From: Sphingobacterium sp. N143
Lineage (GTDB): Bacteria; Bacteroidota; Bacteroidia; Sphingobacteriales; Sphingobacteriaceae
Length of the DNA stretch: 64,000 bases
Reading direction: 5' to 3'
Assembly (NCBI RefSeq): GCF_030325625.1
Contig: NZ_JACAIS010000008.1
Location: 1 to 64,000 of the forward strand
Each line of letters opens with the position of its first letter. Positions within the stretch are counted from its first letter, which is position 1. The notes below the pieces were generated by a model. It was not told where the DNA came from, made no database searches, and saw only the letters and a list, made by a program, of their open reading frames with translations. Positions 1 to 9,796 of this stretch are shown piece by piece. The position numbers and the translations under genes are program-made.

Positions 1-576
1 TTATTGTGTCCCATTGGACCAAATATTACATGGAGTCTTGATTTTATGCACGATACGTTATCTACGGGGAAGAGCATCCGGACATTGAACATCATAGATG
101 ATTTTAATCGGGAAGCATTATCTATTACAGTCGACACCAGCCTTCCGGCAGCCAGGGTGGTCAAAGAATTAGAAAAGCTGGTAGAATGGCGAGGCAAGCC
201 TGAATGCATACGGTCAGATAACGGCCCTGAGTTTTTAGCAGAGGTTTTACGCCAATGGTGTTCGCAAAGCGGCATTGAATGGTGTTATATCCAACCAGGT
301 AAACCTACCCAAAATAGTCTCATCGAAAGGTTCAACAGAACGTTCAGGCAGGATGTATTGGACAGTTATATGTTTGAAAACCTCACTGCGATCAGAAAAT
401 ACGCTAATGCCTGGGCATGGATGTATAATAATGTCCGACCACATTCTTCGCTAGGGCAACTTACACCTGTAGAATTTTTAATGAAATATGGGAAACAGGA
501 GAATTTCCCAACTTTCCAACGAGATAATAACAATAAATTCGATTGGAATTATTTAGTTTTGGATATAGCTAGTTAG
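1..576 (+). mobile_element. IS3-family transposase OrfB, C-terminal part (cut by window edge)
   Basis: This is the integrase core of an IS3-type transposase, which cuts and joins DNA ends. The reading frame is open from base 1, so the true start lies left of the window. Counting from the codon at base 4, the DDE triad is visible as D13 (in SLDFMHD), D72 (in RSDNGPEF) and E108 (in IERFNRTF); the last two are 35 residues apart, as expected for a DD(35)E enzyme. The motif order and the C-terminal YNNVRPHSSLG block resemble the IS407 subgroup; that subgroup is my inference. The terminal inverted repeat and target duplication cannot be identified because the left end is missing. The next gene starts 226 bp downstream. 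Confidence 0.92.
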
Positions 577-577
577 G

Positions 578-595
578 GTGAGATTACACTCTCAC
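578..595 (+). terminator. short hairpin just after the transposase stop
   Basis: Six-base arms GTGAGA and TCTCAC flank a six-base loop, starting two bases after the transposase stop codon. There is no T-run. It may be a weak terminator or part of the IS end; the sequence does not decide. Confidence 0.3.
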
Positions 596-802
596 TTGAG
601 ATTGACAAGATCTGATATTAGGAAGCTATCAATTAAATATTTCTGTGGGAATATTGAATGGTAATGAAATTTCCGAAATCAAGAAAATAAAATCTATGGG
701 TCGGATAAGTTGAAGGGGAAAAAATGATATATATATCTTGTCATAGGGGAAGTGTTGTCATGCAGCAATTCATTATCTTACAAATTTTAAAATCAATAAA
801 AT

Positions 803-1171
803 ATGAATACAAAATTCGAAGCAGGAATTAACATTGCGATAAAAATCCCTAAGAGTAAATATGAAAAAACTGTTGCTTTTTACAGGGATATTTTGAAATT
901 AGTTGTTGAAGAAAAACCGATTGATAATCCAACAGTTTCCAGAACACACGAAGTGAAATTTGGGCACAATGTGTTATGGTTAGATTGTGTGGATAATTAT
1001 ACGCATTCCGAAACTTGGTTGCAGCTTACTGTTCCTGATGTGGCAGTAGCGACACAATATCTGCAATTGAATGGTGTGGATACTTGTGATGAAATTGAAG
1101 AGCTGCCCGAGGATATGCATTGGATCACTGACCCTGCCGGCACGGTATTCAATGTACAGCAGAAACCATAA
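803..1171 (+). CDS. VOC (glyoxalase/bleomycin-resistance fold) family protein
   Basis: A 122-residue protein of the vicinal oxygen chelate superfamily, which includes small metal-dependent isomerases, dioxygenases and drug-binding proteins. The N-terminus has the typical 'kipKSKYEKTVAFYRDIL' helix-strand pattern and the C-terminus has a 'WITDPAGTVFNVQQ' block, where family members place a metal or substrate residue near the end. There is no signal peptide, so it should be cytosolic. It stands alone between an IS remnant and a convergent phosphoesterase gene, so the context gives no substrate. The fold is fairly secure; the reaction is unknown. Confidence 0.8.
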   Translation: MNTKFEAGINIAIKIPKSKYEKTVAFYRDILKLVVEEKPIDNPTVSRTHEVKFGHNVLWLDCVDNYTHSETWLQLTVPDVAVATQYLQLNGVDTCDEIEELPEDMHWITDPAGTVFNVQQKP

Positions 1172-1233
1172 CTTCGGGACATTTTATACGCTCAATCTTA
1201 AAAGAATGGTGAGAGTAAACGATTAAGGATGGG

Positions 1234-2508
1234 TTATCCATTAACCTGGCTTTTCAAATGAAATATGCTGATTTCAGGTTGCACACCAACTCGACTAGGG
1301 TAATCTAAGTAGCCAAAACCAACATTCACGTAAAGTGACTGTTGGTTTTCACGATATAGACCTGCCCATTCATTGTATGCATATTGAATCGGGCTCCATT
1401 GATAATTTGGATTGCTATAACCAAATTGACCACCATGTGTATGCCCACTGAAGGTTACATCAATCATCGGGTATTGGGGGATTATTTCAGCCCTCCAGTG
1501 TGAGGGATCATGTGAAAGCATTAGATGAATAGGTGAGGAGCCATCCACCTTAGACATTGCCAGGTCAAGGTCACCATAGTTGTGCCGGTTGTTTACCCCC
1601 CAATTTTCTACACCAATAATGGTGATCTTGTCGTTGTTCAGAACGATTTCTTTTGATTCGTTTAAAAGTAACTGCCAGCCGAGGCTATGGTGAATACCTT
1701 TTATACGAGCTAGATTTTGCTCCTTTGTTAGCTTGTGCTCATTGAAAAAATGAGACCTATTAAAATGGTAATCTCCATAGTCGTGATTCCCCATAATCGA
1801 AAAGGTACCCAATGGAGCCTTTACACGAGCAAATATGGCAAGGTAATCATCCATTTCAGAAGCGAAATCATTTACCAGATCACCTGTAAAAAAAATGATA
1901 TCTGGTTTTTGCGACAACAACATATCCACTCCTTTTTTTACAGCATTTATGTTAAAGAGGCTGCCAGCATGTATGTCCGAGATCTGGGCTATGGTCATTC
2001 CATCAAATGATTTCGGCAAATTCGGTAAAATAAGATCGATATGTTTAACTTGATAATCATAAAGGTTGAACATAAATCCCTTGGTCACTGCTGCTATAGG
2101 GATACTGCTCAGCAGAAGTCCACTTTTGACGATGAAGTCAGATCTATTGATTGTCTTTTTATTTTCATTGCGACCAGCTGGAATATGATTTCCTGTCAGG
2201 AATTTGCCAATGGTTTTTATGATTAAGAAAAGTGCGTCCAATCCAATGAAGAGAAGAAGAGTAGCCTTACCTAACAGTAATGAAATAGGCAAGAATATGA
2301 AACATGCTGTACCAAAGTTACTCCATTTAAAAAACAAGCTTAAAAAGATGCATGCATAAGAGATTAAACTGATCGACCACCAGACTATATTTATCAATAC
2401 CCGATTTGATTTCCATGTGGTCAGTCCTTTTAACATTAGCAACAACAAAAAATCTAAAAGGACAAGTATGAATATAATTTTAAAATATGTGAAGAGCTGT
2501 AGGATCAT
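1234..2508 (-). CDS. Membrane-anchored metallophosphoesterase (YkuE/YaeI-like)
   Basis: A 424-residue protein with a hydrophobic N-terminal part (about four membrane segments in residues 1-105) followed by a calcineurin-type phosphoesterase domain. All the usual metal-binding blocks are present in order: DIHAGS (about residue 177), GDLVND, GNHDYG, LSHDPS and GHTHGGQ. Related proteins include the lipid-A or UDP-sugar phosphodiesterases and the YkuE/YaeI group, so a membrane lipid or nucleotide phosphoester substrate is plausible but not shown. It is transcribed alone, convergent with the VOC gene; its promoter must lie within 2509-2795. Confidence 0.88.
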   Translation of the reverse strand: MILQLFTYFKIIFILVLLDFLLLLMLKGLTTWKSNRVLINIVWWSISLISYACIFLSLFFKWSNFGTACFIFLPISLLLGKATLLLFIGLDALFLIIKTIGKFLTGNHIPAGRNENKKTINRSDFIVKSGLLLSSIPIAAVTKGFMFNLYDYQVKHIDLILPNLPKSFDGMTIAQISDIHAGSLFNINAVKKGVDMLLSQKPDIIFFTGDLVNDFASEMDDYLAIFARVKAPLGTFSIMGNHDYGDYHFNRSHFFNEHKLTKEQNLARIKGIHHSLGWQLLLNESKEIVLNNDKITIIGVENWGVNNRHNYGDLDLAMSKVDGSSPIHLMLSHDPSHWRAEIIPQYPMIDVTFSGHTHGGQFGYSNPNYQWSPIQYAYNEWAGLYRENQQSLYVNVGFGYLDYPSRVGVQPEISIFHLKSQVNG

Positions 2509-2795
2509 CTGGCAATTTAAGTAATGTGAGCAGTCAATTTGAAAGTTGATTGACTGATTTATATCTAAAGTAATATTTTTTGAGGGTTAATCCTATTGTT
2601 GACTCATTTTATTTGTACGTATATATTGATTAATTAGAAAGTAAATACACGCCTTGTCATATTAAAAAATGTCATAGGGATACAATCAAGGAAATGTATA
2701 GCCTTGCATAGAAATATCGAATCTGATAATGTTAAACTCAATAAAGAAACTATTGAAAAGGAGGTCAATGCAAAAGAAAGTTCATTAGGATTATT

Positions 2796-3989
2796 TTATC
2801 GTTTTCTTTTGAATACTTTTAATGTAGAAAAACTTCCTTCTTTTATATTCCAGCTATATTCAAAAGCAATGGAATACCCTTTAGACTGGATTTTCCAACG
2901 GTCATCTTTTTCTTTGCCAAGGTTGCGGTTTATAAAGCCTACCATTGCATTTTTTCCAATTTCTTCAATGTTTTGGTTGAAAGGCGAGATCCCATTACAG
3001 ATGCTGAATAATTGATATGCAGCTTCGTTTGGATGGAGTATATTTGTTTTTAATGCCTGATATAATCTCCGCTCTTCGTTGCTGAAGAGATCAACGATCT
3101 CTTCCCAGTTAGAATCCAGAGCCATACCTTTTTCCAAATCTTTAACGATTGTGTTCCGCACTTTTGAAAAGCGGGACTGGTGTTTTAAATAAAATGCCTT
3201 AATTTTCCGTTCCACAGTGTCCTGCCAAGTTGATGGTGTCGATTCTTTTAATAGATCAGTGTTATAGGCATTCCAACGGATTTCATTCATTTCCTGATAC
3301 AATTGGTCAATTTCATATTCTTGTTTCTGACGTTTAAAGGTAAGCTGAAGGTTAAGGTGTTGAGATGTATGTGGTGGAATATATTCGGGTTTGCTGATTA
3401 GCATGTTTTTGAGATCTAAATTAAACCGGAATCCATACAATTGATTTATAGCCCAGATTTGCCAAATGTCTTCACCGAATTCCTTTGCAAAAATCTGGTT
3501 TCCAAAAGTATAGTTGATACTTGCTTCATCTGCTCCTATGGCTTCCTTTTGATAGATATGAGGTTGAAGTAATCCAGTGATCACACTGGCAATTTCAATG
3601 GGTTTATAACATTGCAATAATGTTATTGTGCTGAACTTTGGATCTTGCAGGATATTTGTCAGGTCACTATTTTCTAGACTGGTGAATGGTATGTAGATAA
3701 GTTCCTTTGGTGGTGGGGCAATATTTTGAAGATATTTCTTACGCAGTTGCATTAAGCTTGAACGTTCAGCTTGTGCATATTCAATCATCGGATCAAATAA
3801 TATATATTGTTGCTGAGTTGTTAATGTAGAGTCAGAAAGTTGATTTGCGATTTTAGAAATGAGTTTGAAAAATTCATTTTTGGTTTTTTCTTTATGATTA
3901 TCAAGTTCACGATCATAAACCTGTGCAGAGCAGGTTATGGTTACGAAGATAAAAAGGATGGAATTTATTATTCCCTTATAATTTTTCAT
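2796..3989 (-). CDS. Secreted protein of unknown function
   Basis: I do not recognise this protein. The frame opens at 4022, but I choose the ATG at 3989 because it gives a clean signal peptide: MKNYK, a hydrophobic stretch, then TCSAQ (397 residues in all). The mature part is hydrophilic, rich in Gln, Lys and Glu, and mostly helical in appearance, with no metal-binding or catalytic motif that I can see. It is divergent from the TonB-dependent receptor at 4158 with about 170 bp between starts, so the two may share a control region. Confidence 0.7.
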   Translation of the reverse strand: MKNYKGIINSILFIFVTITCSAQVYDRELDNHKEKTKNEFFKLISKIANQLSDSTLTTQQQYILFDPMIEYAQAERSSLMQLRKKYLQNIAPPPKELIYIPFTSLENSDLTNILQDPKFSTITLLQCYKPIEIASVITGLLQPHIYQKEAIGADEASINYTFGNQIFAKEFGEDIWQIWAINQLYGFRFNLDLKNMLISKPEYIPPHTSQHLNLQLTFKRQKQEYEIDQLYQEMNEIRWNAYNTDLLKESTPSTWQDTVERKIKAFYLKHQSRFSKVRNTIVKDLEKGMALDSNWEEIVDLFSNEERRLYQALKTNILHPNEAAYQLFSICNGISPFNQNIEEIGKNAMVGFINRNLGKEKDDRWKIQSKGYSIAFEYSWNIKEGSFSTLKVFKRKR

Positions 3990-4157
3990 GCGATGTATCT
4001 GTACAAAAACCAGGCCCATCATCGCTTAAAGCGTGTAGGTTCTGTGATCATTACCTTGTCTTTTTCTTCATGGTCAATTTGAAAAAACTGTGGTATAATT
4101 TCTATGAATTTATATTTCCCCTATTAACTTTTCTATTTTTGAGAAAACTAAGCCCCA

Positions 4158-6599
4158 GTGAAAATATTTACCCTACTCTGCCTTTTCTTTTCGATTCAAA
4201 TGGCCCATGCCCAACATGGCCAATTATCAGGATCCATAAAAGACTCCATTGCACATTCGCCCATACCTTTTGCCAGTGTTGCTCTCATTGATGACAGTGG
4301 CGGAATAAGTGATGGCATGATAGCAGATTCAGTAGGTAATTTTCACTTTTCTAAACTCAAGAAGGGGAGATATCATGTCCTCATCAAATTTATAGGCTAT
4401 AATCAGAAGAAAATTTTTGTGGATATCGACGGGAAAGGACCAGTTCGTCTTACAGATATTATACTCTCAAGCACCAATAATAGGTTGGCAGAGGTAAAAA
4501 TTACAGGGGCGGTAGGGACGCAAAAACATACTGGAGATAGACAAACTTATCAAGCTAGCCAATATAAAAATGCTATTGGAGGAACAGCCTTGGATATTGT
4601 GAAAAACTTACCTGCAGCTTCTGTAGATGTGAATGGAAATATTAGTATGCGTGGAGATGCAGGGGTTATCGTTCTCATTAATGGTAAGCCTTCTTTTTTG
4701 GACCCGGTAACGATCTTAAATCAGATTGCTGCAAATGACGTTGCCGAGGTAGAGTACATTACCAGTCCTACTGCTCAATTTGATCCAGATGGAAAAGGGG
4801 GAATTATTAATCTCAAAACCAAGAAAAATACAGCCGATGGATTAGCATGGACCGTTAATCTCCAAGGAGGATTGCCAAGCATCGATAATTATGACAATCA
4901 CGACAGTCAGAAACGATTTGGAGCTGATATCTCATTTCAGTTTAAAAAGAATAAGTTGGAACTGAACGGTTCGGCCAACTACCTGCGAAATGATAATGCT
5001 GGATTTAGAGAAGGAGATGTATATACGATCATAGGGGATAAGCAGACTTTCTTCCCTTCTAAAGGAGAGCGGAGTTTTGATAAATACAATTATGGTGCCC
5101 GGCTGAATGCTGCATACGAGATAACGAAAGAACATCAAGTCAATTTAGGTATTTTGGCATCGCGAAAATTTCAGGACCGCTTGGCTGATATCTATTATAC
5201 AAACCAAACAATACAGCCCTCAACGGGTAAACAAATATCATCCATCGATTATTTTAATTCCAACCTTCAGAACAAACAAGGAGCATTCTATCTTATAGAT
5301 TTCAGCTACCAATATAAAATCAATGAAGATCATGCATTGCAATTGGGGGCCATTTACGAATATGCCGATATCTATGGATCGACAAAAAATGCAAATATCG
5401 AAGAGGATAAAGATACAATTCAAAAGACAATTAATAATTATGCCAATCCCCTGCATGGTCTGAGATTATCCGTACAGCATAGCTGGAAACTACAGGATGG
5501 AGTATTGTTGAGTGGTTATCAACTTAGAAATGACCGGCAGAAAGGTAATTTTATGTATTTTGCACGTGAAAAAGGCAGCAATACAGACGAGTTGATACCC
5601 GAGTTTACAGGTCAGTTAAATGCAAATAATACGGTACACGCATTCTTTAGCCAATACGACCGAAAACTTCAAAGGACACAATTTTCACTTGGGTTGCGTT
5701 ATGAATATTACCAGCGCGATGTACTTCTGGTCAACAAAGGAAAAGAGTATCCCTATTCGGTTCATCAATTGTATCCCAACTTCAACTTGGTACATGATTT
5801 GGGAAAGGGATGGTTATGGAAGCTTGCTGCTGCTAGGAGGGTACAACGAAATAATAATTTTGAGCTCAATCCCATACCCGAGCGGGAACATTCCGAGACC
5901 CTGGAGCAGGGAGACCCCAAATTGCTGCCAGAATTTACAACCAATCTGGAAACTGGACTTGTCAAAAAAATCGGTGGGGGAAATATTTTTCTGAATACTT
6001 ACTATCAACACACCAAAAATCCGATCCAAAGGGTAAATTCTGTTTATGCTGATACCATCCTCAACCGGGTTTTTACCAATGCTGACTATGCTAGCCGCTG
6101 GGGAATGGAAATGGGCGGAGAAGGTAAGCTATTGCCTTGGTTAAAATTAAATGTTGGTTTTAATCTCTATGATTATAAAATCTCAGGACAGGTGTTGATG
6201 GATCCGGAAACACGAACCAATAATGATTGGGTCTATTCATTGAATGCCGGAATTCAGGCTGATTTTTCAAAAGACTGTAGTACAGGCTTGCAGGTGAACT
6301 ATCTTTCCGAAAAGCCAACGGTACAAGGAAAGGACTCAAGGTTTATAACACCACATTTTAATTTGAGCAAAGGGTTTCTGAAAGGAATAATTAAGGCACA
6401 GCTGCAATGGCAGTTCATCGAGCTTGGTAACTGGGGTGTGAACGAACAGCGCATCACAACATCTTCAAACGATTTCTTCACGACAACCAATTATATTTAT
6501 GAGAAGAATGTCTTTTTGATCAATTTAAACTTCAATTTTCATAAGCTCAATCAGCTCCTGAAGTTACCAAAGAGTGAATTTGGTGAGAAGGAATTTTAA
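4158..6599 (+). CDS. TonB-dependent outer-membrane receptor (OMP_b-brl_3 type)
   Basis: An 813-residue outer-membrane beta-barrel that should import a ligand using TonB energy. Visible in order: signal peptide ending MAHAQ (residue 19), a carboxypeptidase-D-like regulatory beta-sandwich (about 22-105, PFASVALID start), a plug domain (about 125-210, with the GGTALDIVKNLPAASVD block and 'INGKPS'), then a long barrel rich in alternating aromatic strands. The barrel is closer to the outer-membrane family 3 receptors than to SusC, and there is no SusD partner. The AraC-type regulator at 6596-7399 converges on its 3' end and their stop codons overlap by four bases. The ligand is unknown. Confidence 0.9.
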   Translation: MKIFTLLCLFFSIQMAHAQHGQLSGSIKDSIAHSPIPFASVALIDDSGGISDGMIADSVGNFHFSKLKKGRYHVLIKFIGYNQKKIFVDIDGKGPVRLTDIILSSTNNRLAEVKITGAVGTQKHTGDRQTYQASQYKNAIGGTALDIVKNLPAASVDVNGNISMRGDAGVIVLINGKPSFLDPVTILNQIAANDVAEVEYITSPTAQFDPDGKGGIINLKTKKNTADGLAWTVNLQGGLPSIDNYDNHDSQKRFGADISFQFKKNKLELNGSANYLRNDNAGFREGDVYTIIGDKQTFFPSKGERSFDKYNYGARLNAAYEITKEHQVNLGILASRKFQDRLADIYYTNQTIQPSTGKQISSIDYFNSNLQNKQGAFYLIDFSYQYKINEDHALQLGAIYEYADIYGSTKNANIEEDKDTIQKTINNYANPLHGLRLSVQHSWKLQDGVLLSGYQLRNDRQKGNFMYFAREKGSNTDELIPEFTGQLNANNTVHAFFSQYDRKLQRTQFSLGLRYEYYQRDVLLVNKGKEYPYSVHQLYPNFNLVHDLGKGWLWKLAAARRVQRNNNFELNPIPEREHSETLEQGDPKLLPEFTTNLETGLVKKIGGGNIFLNTYYQHTKNPIQRVNSVYADTILNRVFTNADYASRWGMEMGGEGKLLPWLKLNVGFNLYDYKISGQVLMDPETRTNNDWVYSLNAGIQADFSKDCSTGLQVNYLSEKPTVQGKDSRFITPHFNLSKGFLKGIIKAQLQWQFIELGNWGVNEQRITTSSNDFFTTTNYIYEKNVFLINLNFNFHKLNQLLKLPKSEFGEKEF

Positions 6600-7399
6600 C
6601 TATGCTGCCTCTTGAATTCAGATGGAGTAATTCCCGTATATCGTTTAAAGTACTTGGAGAAATTTGATTTGTCGGAGAAGCCTAATGCAAAAGCAATCTC
6701 AGCAATCGAGTTGTTGGTATAGAAAATTAACCTCTTCGCTTCCTTTAAAATATAAGCAGCCAATATTTGTGAAGCTGTGCTGTTCGATATTTTTTTACAT
6801 GCCGCACTCAGATTTTGAGGGCTGGTGTTGAGCAGTTCCGCATAATATGCAACATGGTTAATGATTGGTGTATCAGTATTCAATAGTTCAACAAAGCGAA
6901 CATACAGATCATTGGACAATGAAGAGGCCTGTTCTGTCTTTTCAGTATCCTCCAGGATTTTGGCTAAGAGTGATCTGAATAACCCTTCTTGGCAGATCTT
7001 ATTTTCTTCTTGGGATAGTAATACCAGTAGTGTTGGGATGATTCCGATTTCTTTCAGGTATATGGTGTCAAACTTACTGATCTCGTCAACCATCCTGGCA
7101 ACTTCAAAGTCAAGACTTTGGTCCACAAATAATTTTTTTACCAAAAGGACGAACCCTTCTACAGGAGTTGTCAACTCCCAATGATGAACACAATCCTTTC
7201 TAATGATCAATAAGCATGGTGTTTTTATACTAGATTCATGGCCATCAATAACGTGCTTTCCAGAAGTGGACGATAAAAAGACCAATTCGAGATACCCGTT
7301 GTGCTTATGTGGCTTGGTGGTTGTCTTTGAATTGTCAAATGCAGCGACTTTTAATAATTTCTGTTGTTCGAGTTTATCTTTTACTTCTATGGTATCCAT
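6596..7399 (-). CDS. AraC-family transcriptional regulator
   Basis: A 267-residue regulator. The N-terminal half looks like a cupin sensor (HKHNGYLELVFLSSTSGKHVIDG, residues about 32-55). The C-terminal 100 residues form the AraC double helix-turn-helix: the first HTH is around ASQILAAYILKEAKRLI and the second around SIAEIAFALGFSDKSNFSKYF, followed by the characteristic RYTGITPSEFKRQ end. A typical target would be an adjacent gene, here either the convergent TonB receptor or whatever once stood upstream of the truncated symporter at 7642. The ligand is unknown. Confidence 0.92.
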   Translation of the reverse strand: MDTIEVKDKLEQQKLLKVAAFDNSKTTTKPHKHNGYLELVFLSSTSGKHVIDGHESSIKTPCLLIIRKDCVHHWELTTPVEGFVLLVKKLFVDQSLDFEVARMVDEISKFDTIYLKEIGIIPTLLVLLSQEENKICQEGLFRSLLAKILEDTEKTEQASSLSNDLYVRFVELLNTDTPIINHVAYYAELLNTSPQNLSAACKKISNSTASQILAAYILKEAKRLIFYTNNSIAEIAFALGFSDKSNFSKYFKRYTGITPSEFKRQHS

Positions 7400-7641
7400 T
7401 CCAGAACATTTATTCAGTAGTAAAAATAGAATAAAATGTAAACTTATTGTATATGTTTATTTGAAATTCGATGCTATACAATGTCATCATATTTGTCCGC
7501 CACCTATATCTGAGATGATATGTGTCTAGGGACAACGATATCATGCTATTGAGCATCACAAGTGTACCCAAAATCACATAGAAACAACTGCTTAATGTAG
7601 CTTTGCTGTGATCATACAACGGTTGCAATGAAAGTATATCT

Positions 7642-9027
7642 GTGTGCGATCTCATAGGCAAAGAAAGTACTGCTAGTATTGTAATACAATGTTATTGGTG
7701 TTACAAAGAATGTCGCAGAATAAGTTTGGTTGGATTCCGCTTCCTAATCGCCCTTTTATCCTGGATGGCTTCCACAACTGCTTTTGCCATGGCTTCGAAG
7801 TCCGAAGATATGACTGTGATTCCACCTTCCAGTATTTCCTTATCCATAGAGATGAGTGTCCTTGTTATAGGAGGGATCATTGTACTGTATACTGCCGCTG
7901 GAGGTTTATGGGCTGTACTAGTCACAGATGTGGTTCAGTTTGTGGTCCTATCAGCGGCGGTTATGATCGTTATTCCATTGGCACTGGATGATGTGGGCGG
8001 ATTCGGGAGCTTTGCCCAGCAAGCACCTGATAGATTTTTTGATTTTTTCAATAGTGAATATACTTTTGGTTTTTTTCTGGCCTTTTTGTTGTACCAAACC
8101 GTGTATATTGGGGGGAACTGGTCCTATGTGCAACGTTATACCAGTGTCTCAACTGAGCAGAATGCCCGGAAGGTAGCCTATTTATTTGCAGGATTATATT
8201 TAATCTGTCCCTTTATCTGGATGCTGCCACCTATGATTTATCGGGTTATTAACCCTGGGCTCGAAGGTGTTGCAGCAGAAGGAGCTTACATAATGATGGC
8301 CCAGCGGGTACTGCCAGCAGGTCTCATCGGGCTTGTGCTATCCGGTATGGTTTCGGCAACAGCCAGTAAGGCAAATACGACACTCAATCTTGCGGCAGTA
8401 GTTTTTGCGAATGATGTTTATAAGAAAATTTTCTTCCCCGGAGTTTCTGAAAAGACGCTCATCTGGGTGGCACGCATTTTCACAGTGTTCTTTGGTATAT
8501 TAACCATGATTCTTGCCATTCTAATCCCTTACGTAGGAGGAATTGTGGAGATGGTTTTAAGCACGGCCGCTATCGCCGGAGGCTCACTGTTTGCACCATT
8601 GATCTGGTCACTGTTTTCCAAAAGGCAGACCGCAGGTTCCATTGTCACAGCCTCACTTCTGAGCTTAGCCGTAAGCTTATTTATGAAAATAGCATCCCCT
8701 TATCTATTAGATATTAAATTGGACCGATTTTGGGAGACAGCTTTGGGAGTAGGTTTACCACTGTTGATATTGGCACTGTTTGAATGTTTGAATGATCAAC
8801 AGTCCTATCCCCAATTTGAACATATTGGGCAGCAAGATGTACAGAAAGATAAAGAAGCCGATCGGCAAAATAGATTCGGTATTAAAGTGATAGGTGTATC
8901 CATTGCTGTGGTTGGCTTAGGTGTCATAATATTAGGCGTTATCTCATCTAAAGGACTTACTGCTATAATTGTCGGTACTATTATCTCAATCGGAGGTTTA
9001 TCTATATGGCGGGCAGGAAGAAAATAA
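7642..9027 (+). pseudogene. Sodium:solute symporter, 5'-truncated remnant
   Basis: The frame encodes most of an SSS-family sodium-coupled transporter but lacks the beginning. Recognisable homology starts near base 7720; the first block is the middle-of-protein motif LYTAAGGLWAVLVTDVVQF, which in full-length members (usually about 500-600 residues) lies after the first four or five membrane helices. The first 25 or so residues encoded after 7642 (Cys-rich, polar) do not resemble an SSS N-terminus. The rest, about nine helices to a hydrophobic C-terminus, reads without interruption. Without helices 1-4, which carry part of the sodium site, it is unlikely to transport. It ends 44 bp before a strong bidirectional terminator. 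The homology call is firm; the pseudogene call is inference. Confidence 0.75.
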
Positions 9028-9070
9028 GCCGGATGCCTGTACATAAAATCTATTTTGCTAAATTCATTTC

Positions 9071-9124
9071 AACAGGAGGTTTAAAACTGTAAAAATTTAT
9101 TTTTACAGTTTTAAACCTCCTGTT
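9071..9124. terminator. 26-bp perfect inverted repeat, bidirectional terminator
   Basis: The arms 9071-9096 and 9099-9124 are perfect reverse complements (26 of 26) around a two-base centre. The left arm begins AACAGGAGG and turns into TTTAAAACTGTAAAAAT, so transcripts from either direction end in a stem plus U-rich tract. It sits between the convergent ends of the symporter remnant (9027) and the small periplasmic gene (9130). Such length and perfection are unusual for a simple terminator. Confidence 0.8.
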
Positions 9125-9129
9125 GATGA

Positions 9130-9603
9130 TTATTGTTGTGGAACTTCAATTTCGATGAATCCTTCCTCTAAAGAAGCAATGTTTTTACCCGCTAAAGTTC
9201 CTGTTTTTCTTAAATCCTCCAGGAAGTCTTCAGTACTTCCATCGTGTGCAACCTGGATGGTAGATCTATCTTTTCTAAATTTTAGGTTTGCACTTTTAAC
9301 ACTTTTGCAGGATACAATTGCATCTTTAAACTTGTTGGCATCTTCATATGACCTTACACCAGAGATTTGTATGCTAGTAGCGATTTCCGTTATATTTTCT
9401 GCAGCTTTTTTATCCTTTTTCTTAAATAGACTGCTTATGGTCTTAAGTGTTTTTCCTGCTTTGTTCACTGTTTCTGCTGCCCCTTCAGCAGTATTTAATG
9501 CATAATCTACCTTGGACTGTGCCTGTGCGATTTGACTTGTAGCGATTGCAGCAAGTCCAATTACCAATAATACTTTGCAAATTTTCATGATTCCTGATTT
9601 CAT
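9130..9603 (-). CDS. Small secreted protein with a ferredoxin-like C-terminal half
   Basis: A protein of 157 residues from the ATG at 9603, or 152 from the ATG at 9588, which gives a more usual signal peptide (MKICK, hydrophobic core, QIAQAQ). After cleavage there is a helical, Lys-rich linker (GKTLKTISSLFKKKDKKAAEN) and then about 80 residues with an alternating strand-helix pattern (TSIQISGVRSYEDANKFKDAIVSC) that resembles a heavy-metal-associated or BON-like small alpha/beta sandwich, but without a CxxC metal motif. I do not recognise the family; it is probably periplasmic. Confidence 0.65.
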   Translation of the reverse strand: MKSGIMKICKVLLVIGLAAIATSQIAQAQSKVDYALNTAEGAAETVNKAGKTLKTISSLFKKKDKKAAENITEIATSIQISGVRSYEDANKFKDAIVSCKSVKSANLKFRKDRSTIQVAHDGSTEDFLEDLRKTGTLAGKNIASLEEGFIEIEVPQQ

Positions 9604-9796
9604 GGCTTTTAATTTTTAAGTGTTTATCCCTAACAAATAGATTTTATTTCTCTATCCGTTTTTTAACAAATCTAGCGATGCTTTTTAGTTGTATCGTCCC
9701 ATCTTATAAGTTGATACCTATTTCTGTACATTAGTCGAATGATGAAGTATCTTCACAGGGAGTAAACGGTATTTGGTCCGGCCGCTAAAGCACACA

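Noticed and set aside
2704..3015. Open frame on the + strand opposite the unknown secreted protein
   Set aside because: Starts with TTG and its 3' part is the antisense of a longer, signal-peptide-bearing gene.
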